Position numbers and translations under genes: made by a program. The notes under the pieces were generated by a model, which had not been told where the DNA came from, searched no databases, and worked only from the letters and a program-made list of their open reading frames with translations. Of a stretch of 64,000 nucleotides of DNA, positions 54,144 to 61,691 are shown one piece after another. The DNA lies in assembly GCF_010686755.1 (NCBI RefSeq), contig NZ_JAAGXA010000017.1:1-64000 (forward strand), read 5' to 3'. Position 1 is the first letter of the stretch. Each line of letters opens with the position of its first letter. The DNA is from Nocardioides zeae (GTDB lineage: Bacteria; Actinomycetota; Actinomycetes; Propionibacteriales; Nocardioidaceae).

Positions 54144-54191
54144 GGACGTCATGCGACGCGGCGCCCCCGGCGGCCGGTGCGCATGACGTCC
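54144..54191. repeat. 48-bp palindromic intergenic repeat, copy 6 (array unit 3)
   Basis: Same orientation as copies 4 and 5. It ends 43 bp upstream of the membrane-protein ATG at 54235, so this copy would be in or near that gene's promoter or leader. Confidence 0.85.
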
Positions 54192-54234
54192 GCGAGACGT
54201 GGCCGGGCGCTGCGCAGTGACGCACCATGGCCCG

Positions 54235-54630
54235 ATGCGGATCCTCCTCGGCCTGGTCAGCGCCGCCTGCCTCCTCGTGTTCGCGGCCTTCCTGTTCCTC
54301 CACGTCGCCAACGTGGTGGGCTACTCCGCGGAGGGCACGGACACCGACATCACCTGCACCACGCCGGTGCCCGCGCAGAACACCCCGACGATCCAGCGGT
54401 GCGTCGGCCGCGAGGAGGCCGGGGCGGCGATCTCGAACGCGGTGTACGGCGGTGCCGCCCTCGTCGCCGGTGCCGGGTTCGCCGTCGCGGCGGCCGTGGC
54501 CGGGTGGCCGAAGCAGCCGCCGGCGCAGGTCGTGATGCAGGCGCCGGCGGGGCAGCGCCCCGGCCCTGGCCCCCGCTCTGACCTCCGCCCTGACCTCCGT
54601 CCTGATCAGGGTCCCGACCAGCGGCGCTGA
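54235..54630 (+). CDS. Small two-TM membrane protein, hypothetical
   Basis: A 131-residue protein: membrane segment 1 at residues ~2-24 (ILLGLVSAACLLVFAAFLFL), an external loop of ~40 residues with two Cys (CTT, RCVG) that may form a disulfide, membrane segment 2 at ~68-92, and a cytoplasmic Pro/Arg/Asp tail made of short RPD/PGP repeats. No family recognised. ATG 54235 is the best start. Confidence 0.65.
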   Translation: MRILLGLVSAACLLVFAAFLFLHVANVVGYSAEGTDTDITCTTPVPAQNTPTIQRCVGREEAGAAISNAVYGGAALVAGAGFAVAAAVAGWPKQPPAQVVMQAPAGQRPGPGPRSDLRPDLRPDQGPDQRR

Positions 54631-54676
54631 CCCACCCGGCTCAGCGTCGCAACGCGAGGGGCGGCCCACGGCCCCG

Positions 54677-55111
54677 TCAGGAACGCCCCTCGGCCAGCAG
54701 CGCGAGCCGCCGCAGGGTCTCGACGTTGCGCCAGGCGATGCTCACGCCGCGCACGGGCGGCGGGGCGAGCCGTCCGGGCCCGGCGATCGCGTCCTCCTCG
54801 ATGACGAGCCGGGTCCCCTGCCCCTCGGGCTCCAGCGTCAGCACCACCCGCGCCTCACCCATCGGCCATCCGCGGGCCTTCAGCTGCAGCAGGTGCGCCG
54901 GCTCTGACCGCTCGACGACCGTCGCGTCGTCGAGGAGGAGCGGCCACACGCCGACGGAGTGGTGCAGGCGGGAGCCGGCGGCGGGCCACGTGTCGTCGAC
55001 CGCCCGCATCCGGGTGGCGCCGACGACCCACGAGGGGTAGAGCCAGCCGTCGGCGAGGACGTCCCAGACCTGGGCGGGCGTGGCGTCGGTCAGTCGCTCG
55101 TTGCGTGCCAT
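54677..55111 (-). CDS. SRPBCC (START-like) family protein
   Basis: A 144-residue helix-grip protein: ATPAQVWDVLADGWLYPSWVVG, GSRLHHSVGVWPLLLDD, RVVLTLEPEGQGTRLVIEED, then the C-terminal helix NVETLRRLALLAEG. SRPBCC proteins bind hydrophobic ligands; this subgroup (polyketide-cyclase-like) has no assigned substrate. ATG 55111 gives the compact domain; an ATG 48 nt upstream is less likely. Confidence 0.78.
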   Translation of the reverse strand: MARNERLTDATPAQVWDVLADGWLYPSWVVGATRMRAVDDTWPAAGSRLHHSVGVWPLLLDDATVVERSEPAHLLQLKARGWPMGEARVVLTLEPEGQGTRLVIEEDAIAGPGRLAPPPVRGVSIAWRNVETLRRLALLAEGRS

Positions 55112-55186
55112 GCGGGACCGGTACCCGTCGCCCCGCGCAGCACCCGAGATGCCGACCATGGGAAGCGTTCACCCCTTCGGTCCGGT

Positions 55187-55202
55187 TCGAACACATGTTC
55201 TA
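55187..55202. promoter_or_regulatory. LexA (SOS) box
   Basis: TCGAAC-ACAT-GTTCTA, one base off the actinobacterial SOS consensus TCGAAC-N4-GTTCGA. It lies 10 bp upstream of the GTG at 55212 and would be in that gene's promoter/leader; the gene at 55111 is on the other side. Confidence 0.75.
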
Positions 55203-55211
55203 ATCGGAGGC

Positions 55212-55526
55212 GTGAAGGTCCCGTCCACGCAGCGCGAGCCCGCCCGGTCGGCACGGGTGCAGCACGTGTGGGTGGACATCACCGGGCAGTGGGTGCACCC
55301 CAAGCCGGGGATCCTGCTGATGTGGCGCCGTCGGCTCGGCCAGCGTGGCGGCTGGGAGGCCTGGGTGATCGCCGTCGACCAGGCTGCCGAGGCCCACGGC
55401 GGGTCCCCCCGGGTCGTGCAGGGGTGGGTCGACGCGACCCACGTGCGCCCCGCCGGCATCGAGCGTCCACCGATCCCGACCTCGAGCCCGGCGCCCCTCC
55501 CCGCCCGGAACCGACGGGCGGGATGA
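55212..55526 (+). CDS. Small SOS-regulated hypothetical protein
   Basis: A 104-residue protein with a compact Trp-rich N-half (VQHVWVDITGQWVHPKPGILLMWRRR, read in parts) and a basic Pro-rich tail. Small proteins of this kind lie near imuB/dnaE2 SOS mutagenesis genes in other actinobacteria, but none is present here. GTG 55212 has GGAGG immediately before it (spacing too short for a classic SD); a GTG about 16 codons in is an alternative. A LexA box precedes it. Function unknown. Confidence 0.68.
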   Translation: MKVPSTQREPARSARVQHVWVDITGQWVHPKPGILLMWRRRLGQRGGWEAWVIAVDQAAEAHGGSPRVVQGWVDATHVRPAGIERPPIPTSSPAPLPARNRRAG

Positions 55527-55528
55527 CC

Positions 55529-55987
55529 TCAGCCGCGGGCGAGCAGGCTGGGCGGCAGCTCGAGGTCGGGCACGAGCTCCACCAGCAGGTCGCGCACGCG
55601 GGCGTCGATGTCGGCGACGATGCGGCGCACGGTCGCCTCGTCCTGGCCCTTCGGGTCGTCGAGGGGCCAGTCGCGGTAGCGCGCGCCGGGCACGTAGGGG
55701 CACGTCTCGCCACAGCCCTGGGTGACGGCCAGGTCGCTCGCGGCGATCATCTCGGCGGTCAGCAGCCGCGGCGACTCGCGCGAGGTGTCGAGGCCGAGCT
55801 CCTCGAGCACGCGGGCGACCTCGGGGTGCACGCGGTCGCCGGGCGTCGTGCCGGCGGACAGCGCGACGACCCGACCGCCGGCGTAGTGCTCGGCCAGCAG
55901 CCGCGACGCGACCGACCGACCACCGTTGGCACGGCAGGCGAAGACGACGACGGGAACGCGGTCGGCGGCGACAGGGTCGGTGCTCAT
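55529..55987 (-). CDS. arsC: Arsenate reductase, low-molecular-weight phosphatase type
   Basis: A 152-residue LMW-PTP-like ArsC: VVVFACRANGGRSVASRLL carries the CX5R anion loop, and a second Cys pair lies in TQGCGETCPY. DWPLDDPKG is the conserved Asp loop. It reduces arsenate to arsenite; in actinobacteria electrons come from mycothiol/mycoredoxin or thioredoxin. ATG 55987 overlaps the ACR3 stop by 4 nt (ATGA). Confidence 0.9.
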   Translation of the reverse strand: MSTDPVAADRVPVVVFACRANGGRSVASRLLAEHYAGGRVVALSAGTTPGDRVHPEVARVLEELGLDTSRESPRLLTAEMIAASDLAVTQGCGETCPYVPGARYRDWPLDDPKGQDEATVRRIVADIDARVRDLLVELVPDLELPPSLLARG

Positions 55988-57093
55988 GCAGAGGCTCCTC
56001 GAGGGGTGGCGGGGTCGGCGGGACCGACCGGGGCGGCGGCGTCGCCGCCACGCCCCCGCAGGCGCAGCGCGACGTGGACGAGCGCGACGAGCACGGGCAC
56101 CTCGATGAGCGGCCCCACCACGCCCGCCAGCGCCTGGCCGGAGGTGACGCCGAAGGTGCCGATCGCCACCGCGATGGCGAGCTCGAAGTTGTTGCCGGCG
56201 GCGGTGAACGCCAACGTCGCGGTGCGGGCGTACCCGAGCCCCAGACCGGACCCGAGCACCCACGAGAGGGCGAACATCAGCACGAAGTAGGCCAGCAGCG
56301 GCACGGCGATGCGCGCGACGTCCCACGGCTGCGAGGTGATCGCGTCGCCCTGCAGGGCGAAGAGCAGGACGATGGTGAACAGCAGGCCGTGGAGGGCCAG
56401 CGGCCCGATCCGCGGCAGGAAGCGCTCCTCGTACCAGTCGCGCCCCCGCGCGCGCTCCCCCAGCACGCGGGTGAGCCAGCCCGCGACGAGCGGGACCCCG
56501 AGGAAGACCAGCACGCTGACGGCGATGGCCCCCACGGAGAAGTCGGCGGAGGTCGTCGCCAGTCCGAGCCAGCCCGGGAGCACCTGCAGGTAGAACCACC
56601 CGAGACCCGCGAAGGCCACGACCTGGAACACGGAGTTGAGCGCCACGAGCACCACGGCGGCCTCGCGGTCACCGCAGGCGAGGTCGTTCCAGACGAGCAC
56701 CATCGCGATGCACCGGGCGAGACCGACGATCACCAGGCCGGTGCGGTACTCCGGAAGGTCCGGCAGCAGCAACCACGCCAGGGCGAACATCAGGGCGGGC
56801 CCGAGGAGCCAGTTCAGCGCCAGCGACGCGACGAGCAGCCGTTGGTCGGAGGTCACCCGTCCGGTCTCGTCGTACCGCACCTTGGCGAGCACCGGGTACA
56901 TCATGAGCAGCAGACCGAGCGCGATCGGCAGCGACACCGATCCGACCTCGACCGCGCCGAGCGCCTCGTCCAGCCCGGGCACCAGGCGCCCCAGCAGCAG
57001 TCCGAGCGCCATGGCGGCCGCGATCCACACGGGCAGCAGCCGGTCGAGCAGCGGGAGCCGCACGGGCGCGGCGGACCTTGTTTCGACGTTCAT
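55984..57093 (-). CDS. acr3: Arsenite efflux transporter, ACR3 family
   Basis: A 369-residue 10-TM permease of the BART superfamily: PIALGLLLMMYPVLAKVRYDE, NWLLGPALMFALAWLLL, ARCIAMVLVWNDLACGD with the essential Cys, TAAGNNFELAIAVAIGTFG. It exports arsenite made by ArsC. Divergent from arsR with a 47-bp intergenic region. It heads the two-gene acr3-arsC operon. Confidence 0.93.
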   Translation of the reverse strand: MNVETRSAAPVRLPLLDRLLPVWIAAAMALGLLLGRLVPGLDEALGAVEVGSVSLPIALGLLLMMYPVLAKVRYDETGRVTSDQRLLVASLALNWLLGPALMFALAWLLLPDLPEYRTGLVIVGLARCIAMVLVWNDLACGDREAAVVLVALNSVFQVVAFAGLGWFYLQVLPGWLGLATTSADFSVGAIAVSVLVFLGVPLVAGWLTRVLGERARGRDWYEERFLPRIGPLALHGLLFTIVLLFALQGDAITSQPWDVARIAVPLLAYFVLMFALSWVLGSGLGLGYARTATLAFTAAGNNFELAIAVAIGTFGVTSGQALAGVVGPLIEVPVLVALVHVALRLRGRGGDAAAPVGPADPATPRGASA

Positions 57094-57116
57094 CGATGCA
57101 GACGATGGTCGCCTGC

Positions 57117-57133
57117 TTCGACATCTGTCAATA
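57117..57133. promoter_or_regulatory. Candidate ArsR operator
   Basis: TTCGACATCTGTCAATA, an imperfect palindrome (GACA-TC-TGTC core) in the 47-bp divergent arsR-acr3 region. On the minus strand it contains TTGACA, a possible -35 of acr3, so bound ArsR would block both genes. Confidence 0.5.
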
Positions 57134-57140
57134 TCGGGTC

Positions 57141-57464
57141 GTGACCACGGCCCCCGCACCCGCCTGCTGCGCCCCGAGCCCCGACCCGCTCCCCGGGCTC
57201 GACGAGGATGCCGCGGCGGCAGCGGCCGCCGTGCTCAAGGCCCTCGCCGACCCGGTCCGGCTCCGGCTCTACTCGCGCATCGCCGGCGCGCCCGAGCCCG
57301 TGTGCGTGTGCGACATCGACGACGTGGGCGTCTCGCAGCCCACCGTCTCCCACCACCTCCGCAAGCTGCGCGAGGCGGGGCTCATCGACTGCGAGCGCCG
57401 CGGCACGTGGGTCTACTACTGGCCCGTGCCCGACGCGACCGCGGCCGCCCGCGGGATCCTCTGA
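57141..57464 (+). CDS. arsR: ArsR family arsenical repressor
   Basis: A 107-residue winged-helix repressor: VLKALADPVRLRLYSRIAG, PVCVCDIDDVGVSQPTVSHHLRKLREAGL, RRGTWVYYW. Metal-site candidates are the N-terminal Cys pair (PACCAP) and the CVC motif, the arrangement known for the Corynebacterium glutamicum ArsR type rather than the E. coli type. GTG 57141. It ends 32 bp before the left repeat of the integrated element. Confidence 0.92.
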   Translation: MTTAPAPACCAPSPDPLPGLDEDAAAAAAAVLKALADPVRLRLYSRIAGAPEPVCVCDIDDVGVSQPTVSHHLRKLREAGLIDCERRGTWVYYWPVPDATAAARGIL

Positions 57465-57495
57465 CCCCCGGACGCCCCCGCAGACCCCGTACGAC

Positions 57496-57531
57496 GCGCC
57501 TCAGAGCACCTCGAACCGGATCCCCGCCGCC
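57496..57531. repeat. Left 36-bp direct repeat of the integrated element (att-like)
   Basis: GCGCCTCAGAGCACCTCG...ATCCCCGCCGCC, identical to 63207-63242 except one base (G for C). Read on the minus strand it encodes the last residues and stop (RFEVL*) of the host gene at 63212, here without the rest of the gene. Confidence 0.82.
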
Positions 57532-57570
57532 ACCGCCTACAGCGCCCGAGGGCACATAGCCGCCGTCGCG

Positions 57571-57834
57571 GTGGCGTGCCGCAGGGTCCTGAGCCTGGTC
57601 GACCGGATCCCGGCCGAGCCGTCATGGACGACGTCGTTCGGGCCACGCGACGCACGTCTGGCGCTGGCCATCATCCGCGAGCGCAGCTGGCAGCCAGCAG
57701 AGCTCGGTGGCGACAGCTCAGTCACGGCAGCGATCACGACGGCTCGAGCAGACGGCCTCATCCACTGCTCAGCTCACTGCCCCGGCGTTACTGTCGGGAA
57801 CACCTGGACGCACTTCTTCGGCGCTGGCCGATAG
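57571..57834 (+). CDS. Possible small hypothetical protein in the element
   Basis: An 87-codon frame from GTG 57571 to TAG 57834 with a helical-looking stretch (DARLALAIIRERSWQP, TAAITTARADGLIHC). No SD is clear and no family is recognised. It may be a gene remnant. The remaining 57532-57923 sequence shows nothing else I can support. Confidence 0.28.
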   Translation: MACRRVLSLVDRIPAEPSWTTSFGPRDARLALAIIRERSWQPAELGGDSSVTAAITTARADGLIHCSAHCPGVTVGNTWTHFFGAGR

Positions 57835-57923
57835 AACGCCAGCCCGTCCACTGGGCCGGACGCCCCACTCCTACGCACTCCTACGCCGGCAAACTGGGGG
57901 TTGCGGCTCTCTACGATGGGCCC

Positions 57924-58313
57924 GTGACGCCACACTCGGCCCGGTGCGTCTGGGTGACCACCCTGCGATCCGACGGCTCTCCCCACACCACACCGGTCTG
58001 GTTCGTGCTACTGGGCAGCACGACGGTGCCGACGCTGTGGTTCGCGACCGCGCGTCGCAATGCAAAGCTGCGGAACCTCGTGCAGGACGCTCGGGTCTCG
58101 CTGGCATTCGAGGGCACGGCGGACTCCCCCTGGGTCGCCGAGGGCTCGGCTGTCGTTCACCAGCCGATCAACCTCTCCGCCCATGCCGACGTACTGGCGG
58201 CCCTGCGTGCAAAGTACGACGGCTGGGACGCGGCTGATCCTGAGCGCGAGGGCCCGCGCGCGCTCGTCGAGATCCCGGTCGTCAGATGGCTGGTACGCCC
58301 CTCGAGCGCCTGA
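57924..58313 (+). CDS. Pyridoxamine 5'-phosphate oxidase-like (F420/FMN-binding) protein
   Basis: A 129-residue split-barrel protein: VWVTTLRSDGSPHTTPVWFVLLG, LWFATARRNAKLRNLVQDARVSLAFEG, then AVVHQPINLS and VEIPVVRWLVRP. This subgroup in actinobacteria often uses deazaflavin F420 for reduction or degradation of small molecules. GTG 57924 is preceded by TACGAT at a distance that would fit a leaderless transcript. No functional link to its neighbours. Confidence 0.78.
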   Translation: MTPHSARCVWVTTLRSDGSPHTTPVWFVLLGSTTVPTLWFATARRNAKLRNLVQDARVSLAFEGTADSPWVAEGSAVVHQPINLSAHADVLAALRAKYDGWDAADPEREGPRALVEIPVVRWLVRPSSA

Positions 58314-58473
58314 GGCCCCCGCCGCTCTACCGGTGTCGTCACCGCCCCGGGGCTGATGCAGTGTGCATCGAGCCCGAGGGGAGCTCGCGCACGTGTCGGC
58401 TCGCGCCGCGGCCCGCCGCGTGCGCGAGGAGGTCGGCGCGGCCGCCGGCCTAGCGCCGCGGGGCGTCGACGTG

Positions 58474-58870
58474 TCACGGGCCCGCGCCCTCCGCCGCGTT
58501 AGATGGTGGAGCGCCGTCACTGAACAGCTCAGCCATCTCCGCAACGGCGCGTTCGCCAGCCGTGTGGAGCGCCGCCGGGTGCCTCTCTTCCTCCGATGGC
58601 CAGCTTCACGCCGGCAGCCGTGAGTTCGCCAACGACGTCCCGAGCATCCGGGAGCGACCGGGCGACCCGGTTGAGCTTGGTGACCACGAGCGTGTCGCCG
58701 TCGCGGCACGCCGCGAGCGCTGCGGTGAGTCCGGGGCGGTCACGGTTGCGGCCTGTGAGGCCGTGGTCGATTCAGATGGCTCGTTCATCGACGCCCAGCG
58801 AGCTGAGAGCCTGGCCCAGCACGGTGAGGGCCTGCTCAGCGGTCGATACCCGCGCATGCCCGACCAGCAT
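58474..58870 (-). pseudogene. Broken serine recombinase (resolvase/invertase family)
   Basis: From ATG 58870 the frame begins MLVGHARVSTAEQ with the catalytic Ser of the resolvase N-terminus and is cut by TGA at 58774-58772. Beyond the stop the same frame continues with IDHGLTGRNRDRPGL, ACRDGDTLVVTKLNRVARS and AGVKLAIGG, all typical. The middle DPT/GRLLFN part is missing, and a shifted frame then gives ERAVAEMAELFS, the beginning of the C-terminal HTH. So stop, internal deletion and frameshift are all present. Probably the former integrase or resolvase of the element. Confidence 0.85.
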
Positions 58871-59080
58871 GTCGCCACGCTGTCCCGCATGAGGGGCCCT
58901 GCTCGGGATTCGTTGCGGACGGGTCCTACAGGACGGCCGGGTCGCAATTACAGCGCGGGCACGCAGCCGGTGCAGCGGTGTTCCGGTCGAGGATCGGCTT
59001 CCGGGCCGCCGGCGCCACAACGATCACACCTAAGTCGGTAGCCCCCACCCGCGGACACGCCGTGGCGACCAGTGGCCAGC

Positions 59081-59109
59081 GGGGAGTTGATTCCGTGGAA
59101 TCACTCCCC
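59081..59109. terminator. Terminator-like palindrome after the lipoprotein gene
   Basis: GGGGAG-T-TGATTCC-GT-GGAATCA-CTCCCC: 13 pairs with one bulged T. It lies 25 bp after the lipoprotein stop (59134, minus strand). The core TGATTCCGT-GAATCA recurs at 62510-62529. The rest of 58871-59133 holds nothing I can support. Confidence 0.65.
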
Positions 59110-59133
59110 GCCGCGATGAGGTGCTCTCGGGTG

Positions 59134-59904
59134 TCAGTTCGGCTTGTAGTTGCTGAGCTCGTCGACGAGGTTCTGGAAGCTGCCCGGGCTGGTGGCGGCC
59201 GTTGCCTCGTTGCCGGCCAATTCGGCGGCGTGCGCGGTCCAGTAGGAGACGTCCTGGTCTTGGGCTCGGATCGAGGCTGTGCAGCCGTTCTTCGTCTCGA
59301 CGAGAGAACCCTGGACGGTGAGGCTGGCCAGTGGCGCACCGGCGGGACGGCCCGCTTCATACCCTTCGATCCTGATCGAGGGGGCGTAGCGCTCTTCTTC
59401 GGGGGTGGGGGCGGTGTTGCCGATGGCGATCATCCGGGTGCCGAGGGGGATGGCGCGTTCGAGTTCTTCGGGCGTGGGCTTGTTGTCGGCGGCAATGCCC
59501 TCGGCGTTGATGGTGTCGGAGCCGAGGCTGACATCGAAGTAGGCCACGTCGCGTTGCGAAGGGTCTTCGACCTTGGCCGCGGTCTCGACCTCGATGGCTA
59601 CCGTGGCGTACCGCTCGACGTGCTCGACGTCGTAGACGGAGCGACCCTCGGTCCAGCCGATCACCCGTCCGGTCACTGCGACTTCCCACTTCGCCACGGA
59701 GGCGGTCAGGTTCGGGATGACGTCGTAGTCGAAGTAGCGGTTGCCGCGGACCAGTGCTGGCTGCACCCCGCCACCGCAATCGTCGGCCGCCGACGGGGTC
59801 GACCCAGCGGCCGCTGCAGTCGTGGTGGACGTCGTTTCCGAGCCGCAGCCGGCGAGGATGAACGCGGCGGCGAACAGGGTGGGGGCAAGAAGCTTCTTGT
59901 TCAT
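59134..59904 (-). CDS. Hypothetical secreted lipoprotein, element-encoded
   Basis: A 256-residue lipoprotein with lipobox FILAGC at Cys20 and a Ser/Thr/Ala-rich linker. The mature domain is beta-rich with a WEVAVTGRVIGWTEGRSVYDVEH region suggestive of an OB-fold-like or TRAPP-like sheet, and an acidic central region. No family named. It lies 14 bp downstream of the protease gene, so the two are likely co-expressed. Lower GC3 than flanking host genes. Confidence 0.7.
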   Translation of the reverse strand: MNKKLLAPTLFAAAFILAGCGSETTSTTTAAAAGSTPSAADDCGGGVQPALVRGNRYFDYDVIPNLTASVAKWEVAVTGRVIGWTEGRSVYDVEHVERYATVAIEVETAAKVEDPSQRDVAYFDVSLGSDTINAEGIAADNKPTPEELERAIPLGTRMIAIGNTAPTPEEERYAPSIRIEGYEAGRPAGAPLASLTVQGSLVETKNGCTASIRAQDQDVSYWTAHAAELAGNEATAATSPGSFQNLVDELSNYKPN

Positions 59905-59918
59905 GATCGCCGGTCTCC

Positions 59919-60545
59919 TCAGTTGAACCAGGGGTCGATATGTCCTGAGACGTGGTGGGGCGCGTATTGGTTCCATCCGGCGCCCCAGCTGGTCGCCCAC
60001 TCGCCTCGCCGCAAGCAGGCGGTCGCGCCTGGGTACTCCGGATCGAACGTGAAGTCGTAGTGAGCGAGTCCCACCCCGTGACCGAGTTCGTGGCACGAGG
60101 TCTTGGTGGCCTGATTGCCCGGGGTGTGAGCGGAGAGAATCATCGACGGGTTGAGCTTGATGTAGGCAGACTTGCAGACCCATTGCCCGTTGACGATGGT
60201 GGACTGGTTGTCCTCGCATTCCCACTCGCCGTACAGCTCGCCTCTCTGGAACAGGACCCACCTGGCATCGATGGTGGGGTCGGCGCAGTTGCTGTAGAAG
60301 GTCGCGTCAACGATGGTCTGAGCTTCGAGATTCGCCATGGCGTCGTGGGCCCATGGTGACCAGCCGTTGCTCACGAAGGTCGACCCGAGGCAGTAGGAAT
60401 GGGCCCCGGTGTCGGGGAACCAGTCGAAGTTGTGCGCGGTGCTCGACTGCGCAGAGGGTGTGGTGAGAAGGGATGCGATCAAGGCACCTGCGGCCCCGAT
60501 GCAGACGGTTGCGTACCTCGTGAACCATCGTCGCGACTTGGTCAT
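59919..60545 (-). CDS. Secreted zinc metalloprotease (HExxHxxGxxH, matrixin/snapalysin-like)
   Basis: A 208-residue exported protein: signal peptide residues ~1-33 (RRWFTRYATVCIGAAG, then AQSSTA). The catalytic site is SCHELGHGVGLAHYDF with the HExxHxxGxxH zinc motif about residue 150. The mature chain is Cys- and Trp-rich (several CxxN and W residues, probable disulfides). It may degrade host or environmental protein, or process the adjacent lipoprotein. GGAGGAGG precedes ATG 60545. Codon use is less GC-rich than the neighbours, indicating transfer with the element. The 210-bp gap 60546-60755 holds no gene. Confidence 0.82.
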   Translation of the reverse strand: MTKSRRWFTRYATVCIGAAGALIASLLTTPSAQSSTAHNFDWFPDTGAHSYCLGSTFVSNGWSPWAHDAMANLEAQTIVDATFYSNCADPTIDARWVLFQRGELYGEWECEDNQSTIVNGQWVCKSAYIKLNPSMILSAHTPGNQATKTSCHELGHGVGLAHYDFTFDPEYPGATACLRRGEWATSWGAGWNQYAPHHVSGHIDPWFN

Positions 60546-60755
60546 GGATCCTCCTCCAGGCCTCCCCGAGGCGCTTGCTGCGCCGGCACCGGTCTAGGGC
60601 GCCTCAGGTGTCGAGAGGTTCGCACCTGAGTCACTCGATGCCAAGAGGCGTCTAGAGCGCCGGTAAGAACTCGATGATTCCTGAGATTGCAAGGTTCGCG
60701 GTCCTCTACCATTTGAGGCTTCGCCTGGCCGGGGGTTCTGCATCCACAAGATGGC

Positions 60756-61688
60756 TCAGGTGAGCGGCCGCCGCTTGACGGAGCGGCCCGGCGCGGATCT
60801 TTGTGTCCCTGTGTCGAGGCTCGGGGGTCGGTCGTCGTCGACGCGAGGCGGCGTTGCGTCATCGAGTCGCCCGGCCGTCGCGCGGGCGCGCTGCAGCTCG
60901 TGGTGCGCGGCTGCGCGAAGGTCCGCGGCGCTGGCGCCCGCAGGGTCGATCCGGGCCGCCCAAGTCCTGAGGCGTAGCCGGATGGCTGCGAGGTCGTTGG
61001 CGTCGAGTCCGTAGGGCTCGACGGCGGCCGGCTCGGCGCGCTCGACTCCTCGCAGTTGGCGGGCGAACATGACGGGCTCGAAGCCGGGGTCGCGCTCGGC
61101 TGCGGCGGCTAGCAGCTCGTCGTCGCTGAACCGGCCGGTCTGGCGGATGGCGTCGACGTCGAGGTAGTCGCGGACCTCGCCGCGGGAGTAGAGCGCCGAC
61201 ACCTTGTTGGCGACGGCGTCCTCGAGTGCGAGCACCGGGCCGACGTCGAGCGTCACGGGCGGGTGTGCCCGCCAGTCGATACCGAGGTCGACCTCGACGA
61301 CCAGACCGCCCTGGCTGTCCGGGCGGGGCCCTCCTGTTGCGTCGTCGGGCGTGGGAGGTGCGAGGACCTGGAGACGGGCGAACCCGTCGAGACGCCGCAG
61401 CGCGGCCACCTGGAACCCCTCGCTGGCCAGGCCCGCGATCACCTCGTCGACCGCCGCGCTGAACGCTGCCGGGTCGGTCTGGGTGGTGAAGAGGTCGACG
61501 TCCTGGGTGGGGCGATCGGTGACGCCGTGGGCGCGGATCGCACCGGCGCCCGCCAGGGCGAACCCGGACGCCGCAGCACTCCGCAGTGCCACCGCGGCCA
61601 CCCGTTGCTGGGCCTGCTCGAACGCCATGCGTTCGGGATCGGGAGCCGCTGGCCGTTCGTCCTCGCTCCGGCCGTCGGTGCTGCTCAC
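60756..61688 (-). CDS. AbiEii/AbiGii-type nucleotidyltransferase (type IV toxin-like)
   Basis: A 310-residue nucleotidyltransferase-fold protein: AGAGAIRAHGVTDRPTQDVDLF has the glycine helix and the catalytic DxD (DVD), VVEVDLGIDW gives a third acidic strand, and LALEDAVANKVSALYSRGEVRDYLDVDAIRQTG is the AbiEii helical core. AbiEii acts as a toxin countered by AbiEi. The C-terminal ~50 residues are an Arg/Pro-rich tail. GTG 61688, 3 bp after the partner gene stop. In this place it could protect the element. Confidence 0.82.
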   Translation of the reverse strand: MSSTDGRSEDERPAAPDPERMAFEQAQQRVAAVALRSAAASGFALAGAGAIRAHGVTDRPTQDVDLFTTQTDPAAFSAAVDEVIAGLASEGFQVAALRRLDGFARLQVLAPPTPDDATGGPRPDSQGGLVVEVDLGIDWRAHPPVTLDVGPVLALEDAVANKVSALYSRGEVRDYLDVDAIRQTGRFSDDELLAAAAERDPGFEPVMFARQLRGVERAEPAAVEPYGLDANDLAAIRLRLRTWAARIDPAGASAADLRAAAHHELQRARATAGRLDDATPPRVDDDRPPSLDTGTQRSAPGRSVKRRPLT

Positions 61689-61691
61689 GCG

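Noticed and set aside
53759..54191. CRISPR-like array
   Set aside because: Spacing is 137-152 bp, the spacers are homologous to each other rather than unique, and no cas gene is present.
58314..58473. Possible gene between the PPOX-like gene and the recombinase remnant
   Set aside because: Frames on both strands are short and Arg/Pro/Ala-rich without recognisable motifs.
60546..60755. Possible tRNA or small RNA in the gap before the protease gene
   Set aside because: The AT-richer sequence does not fold into a cloverleaf and has no recognisable T loop or anticodon arm.
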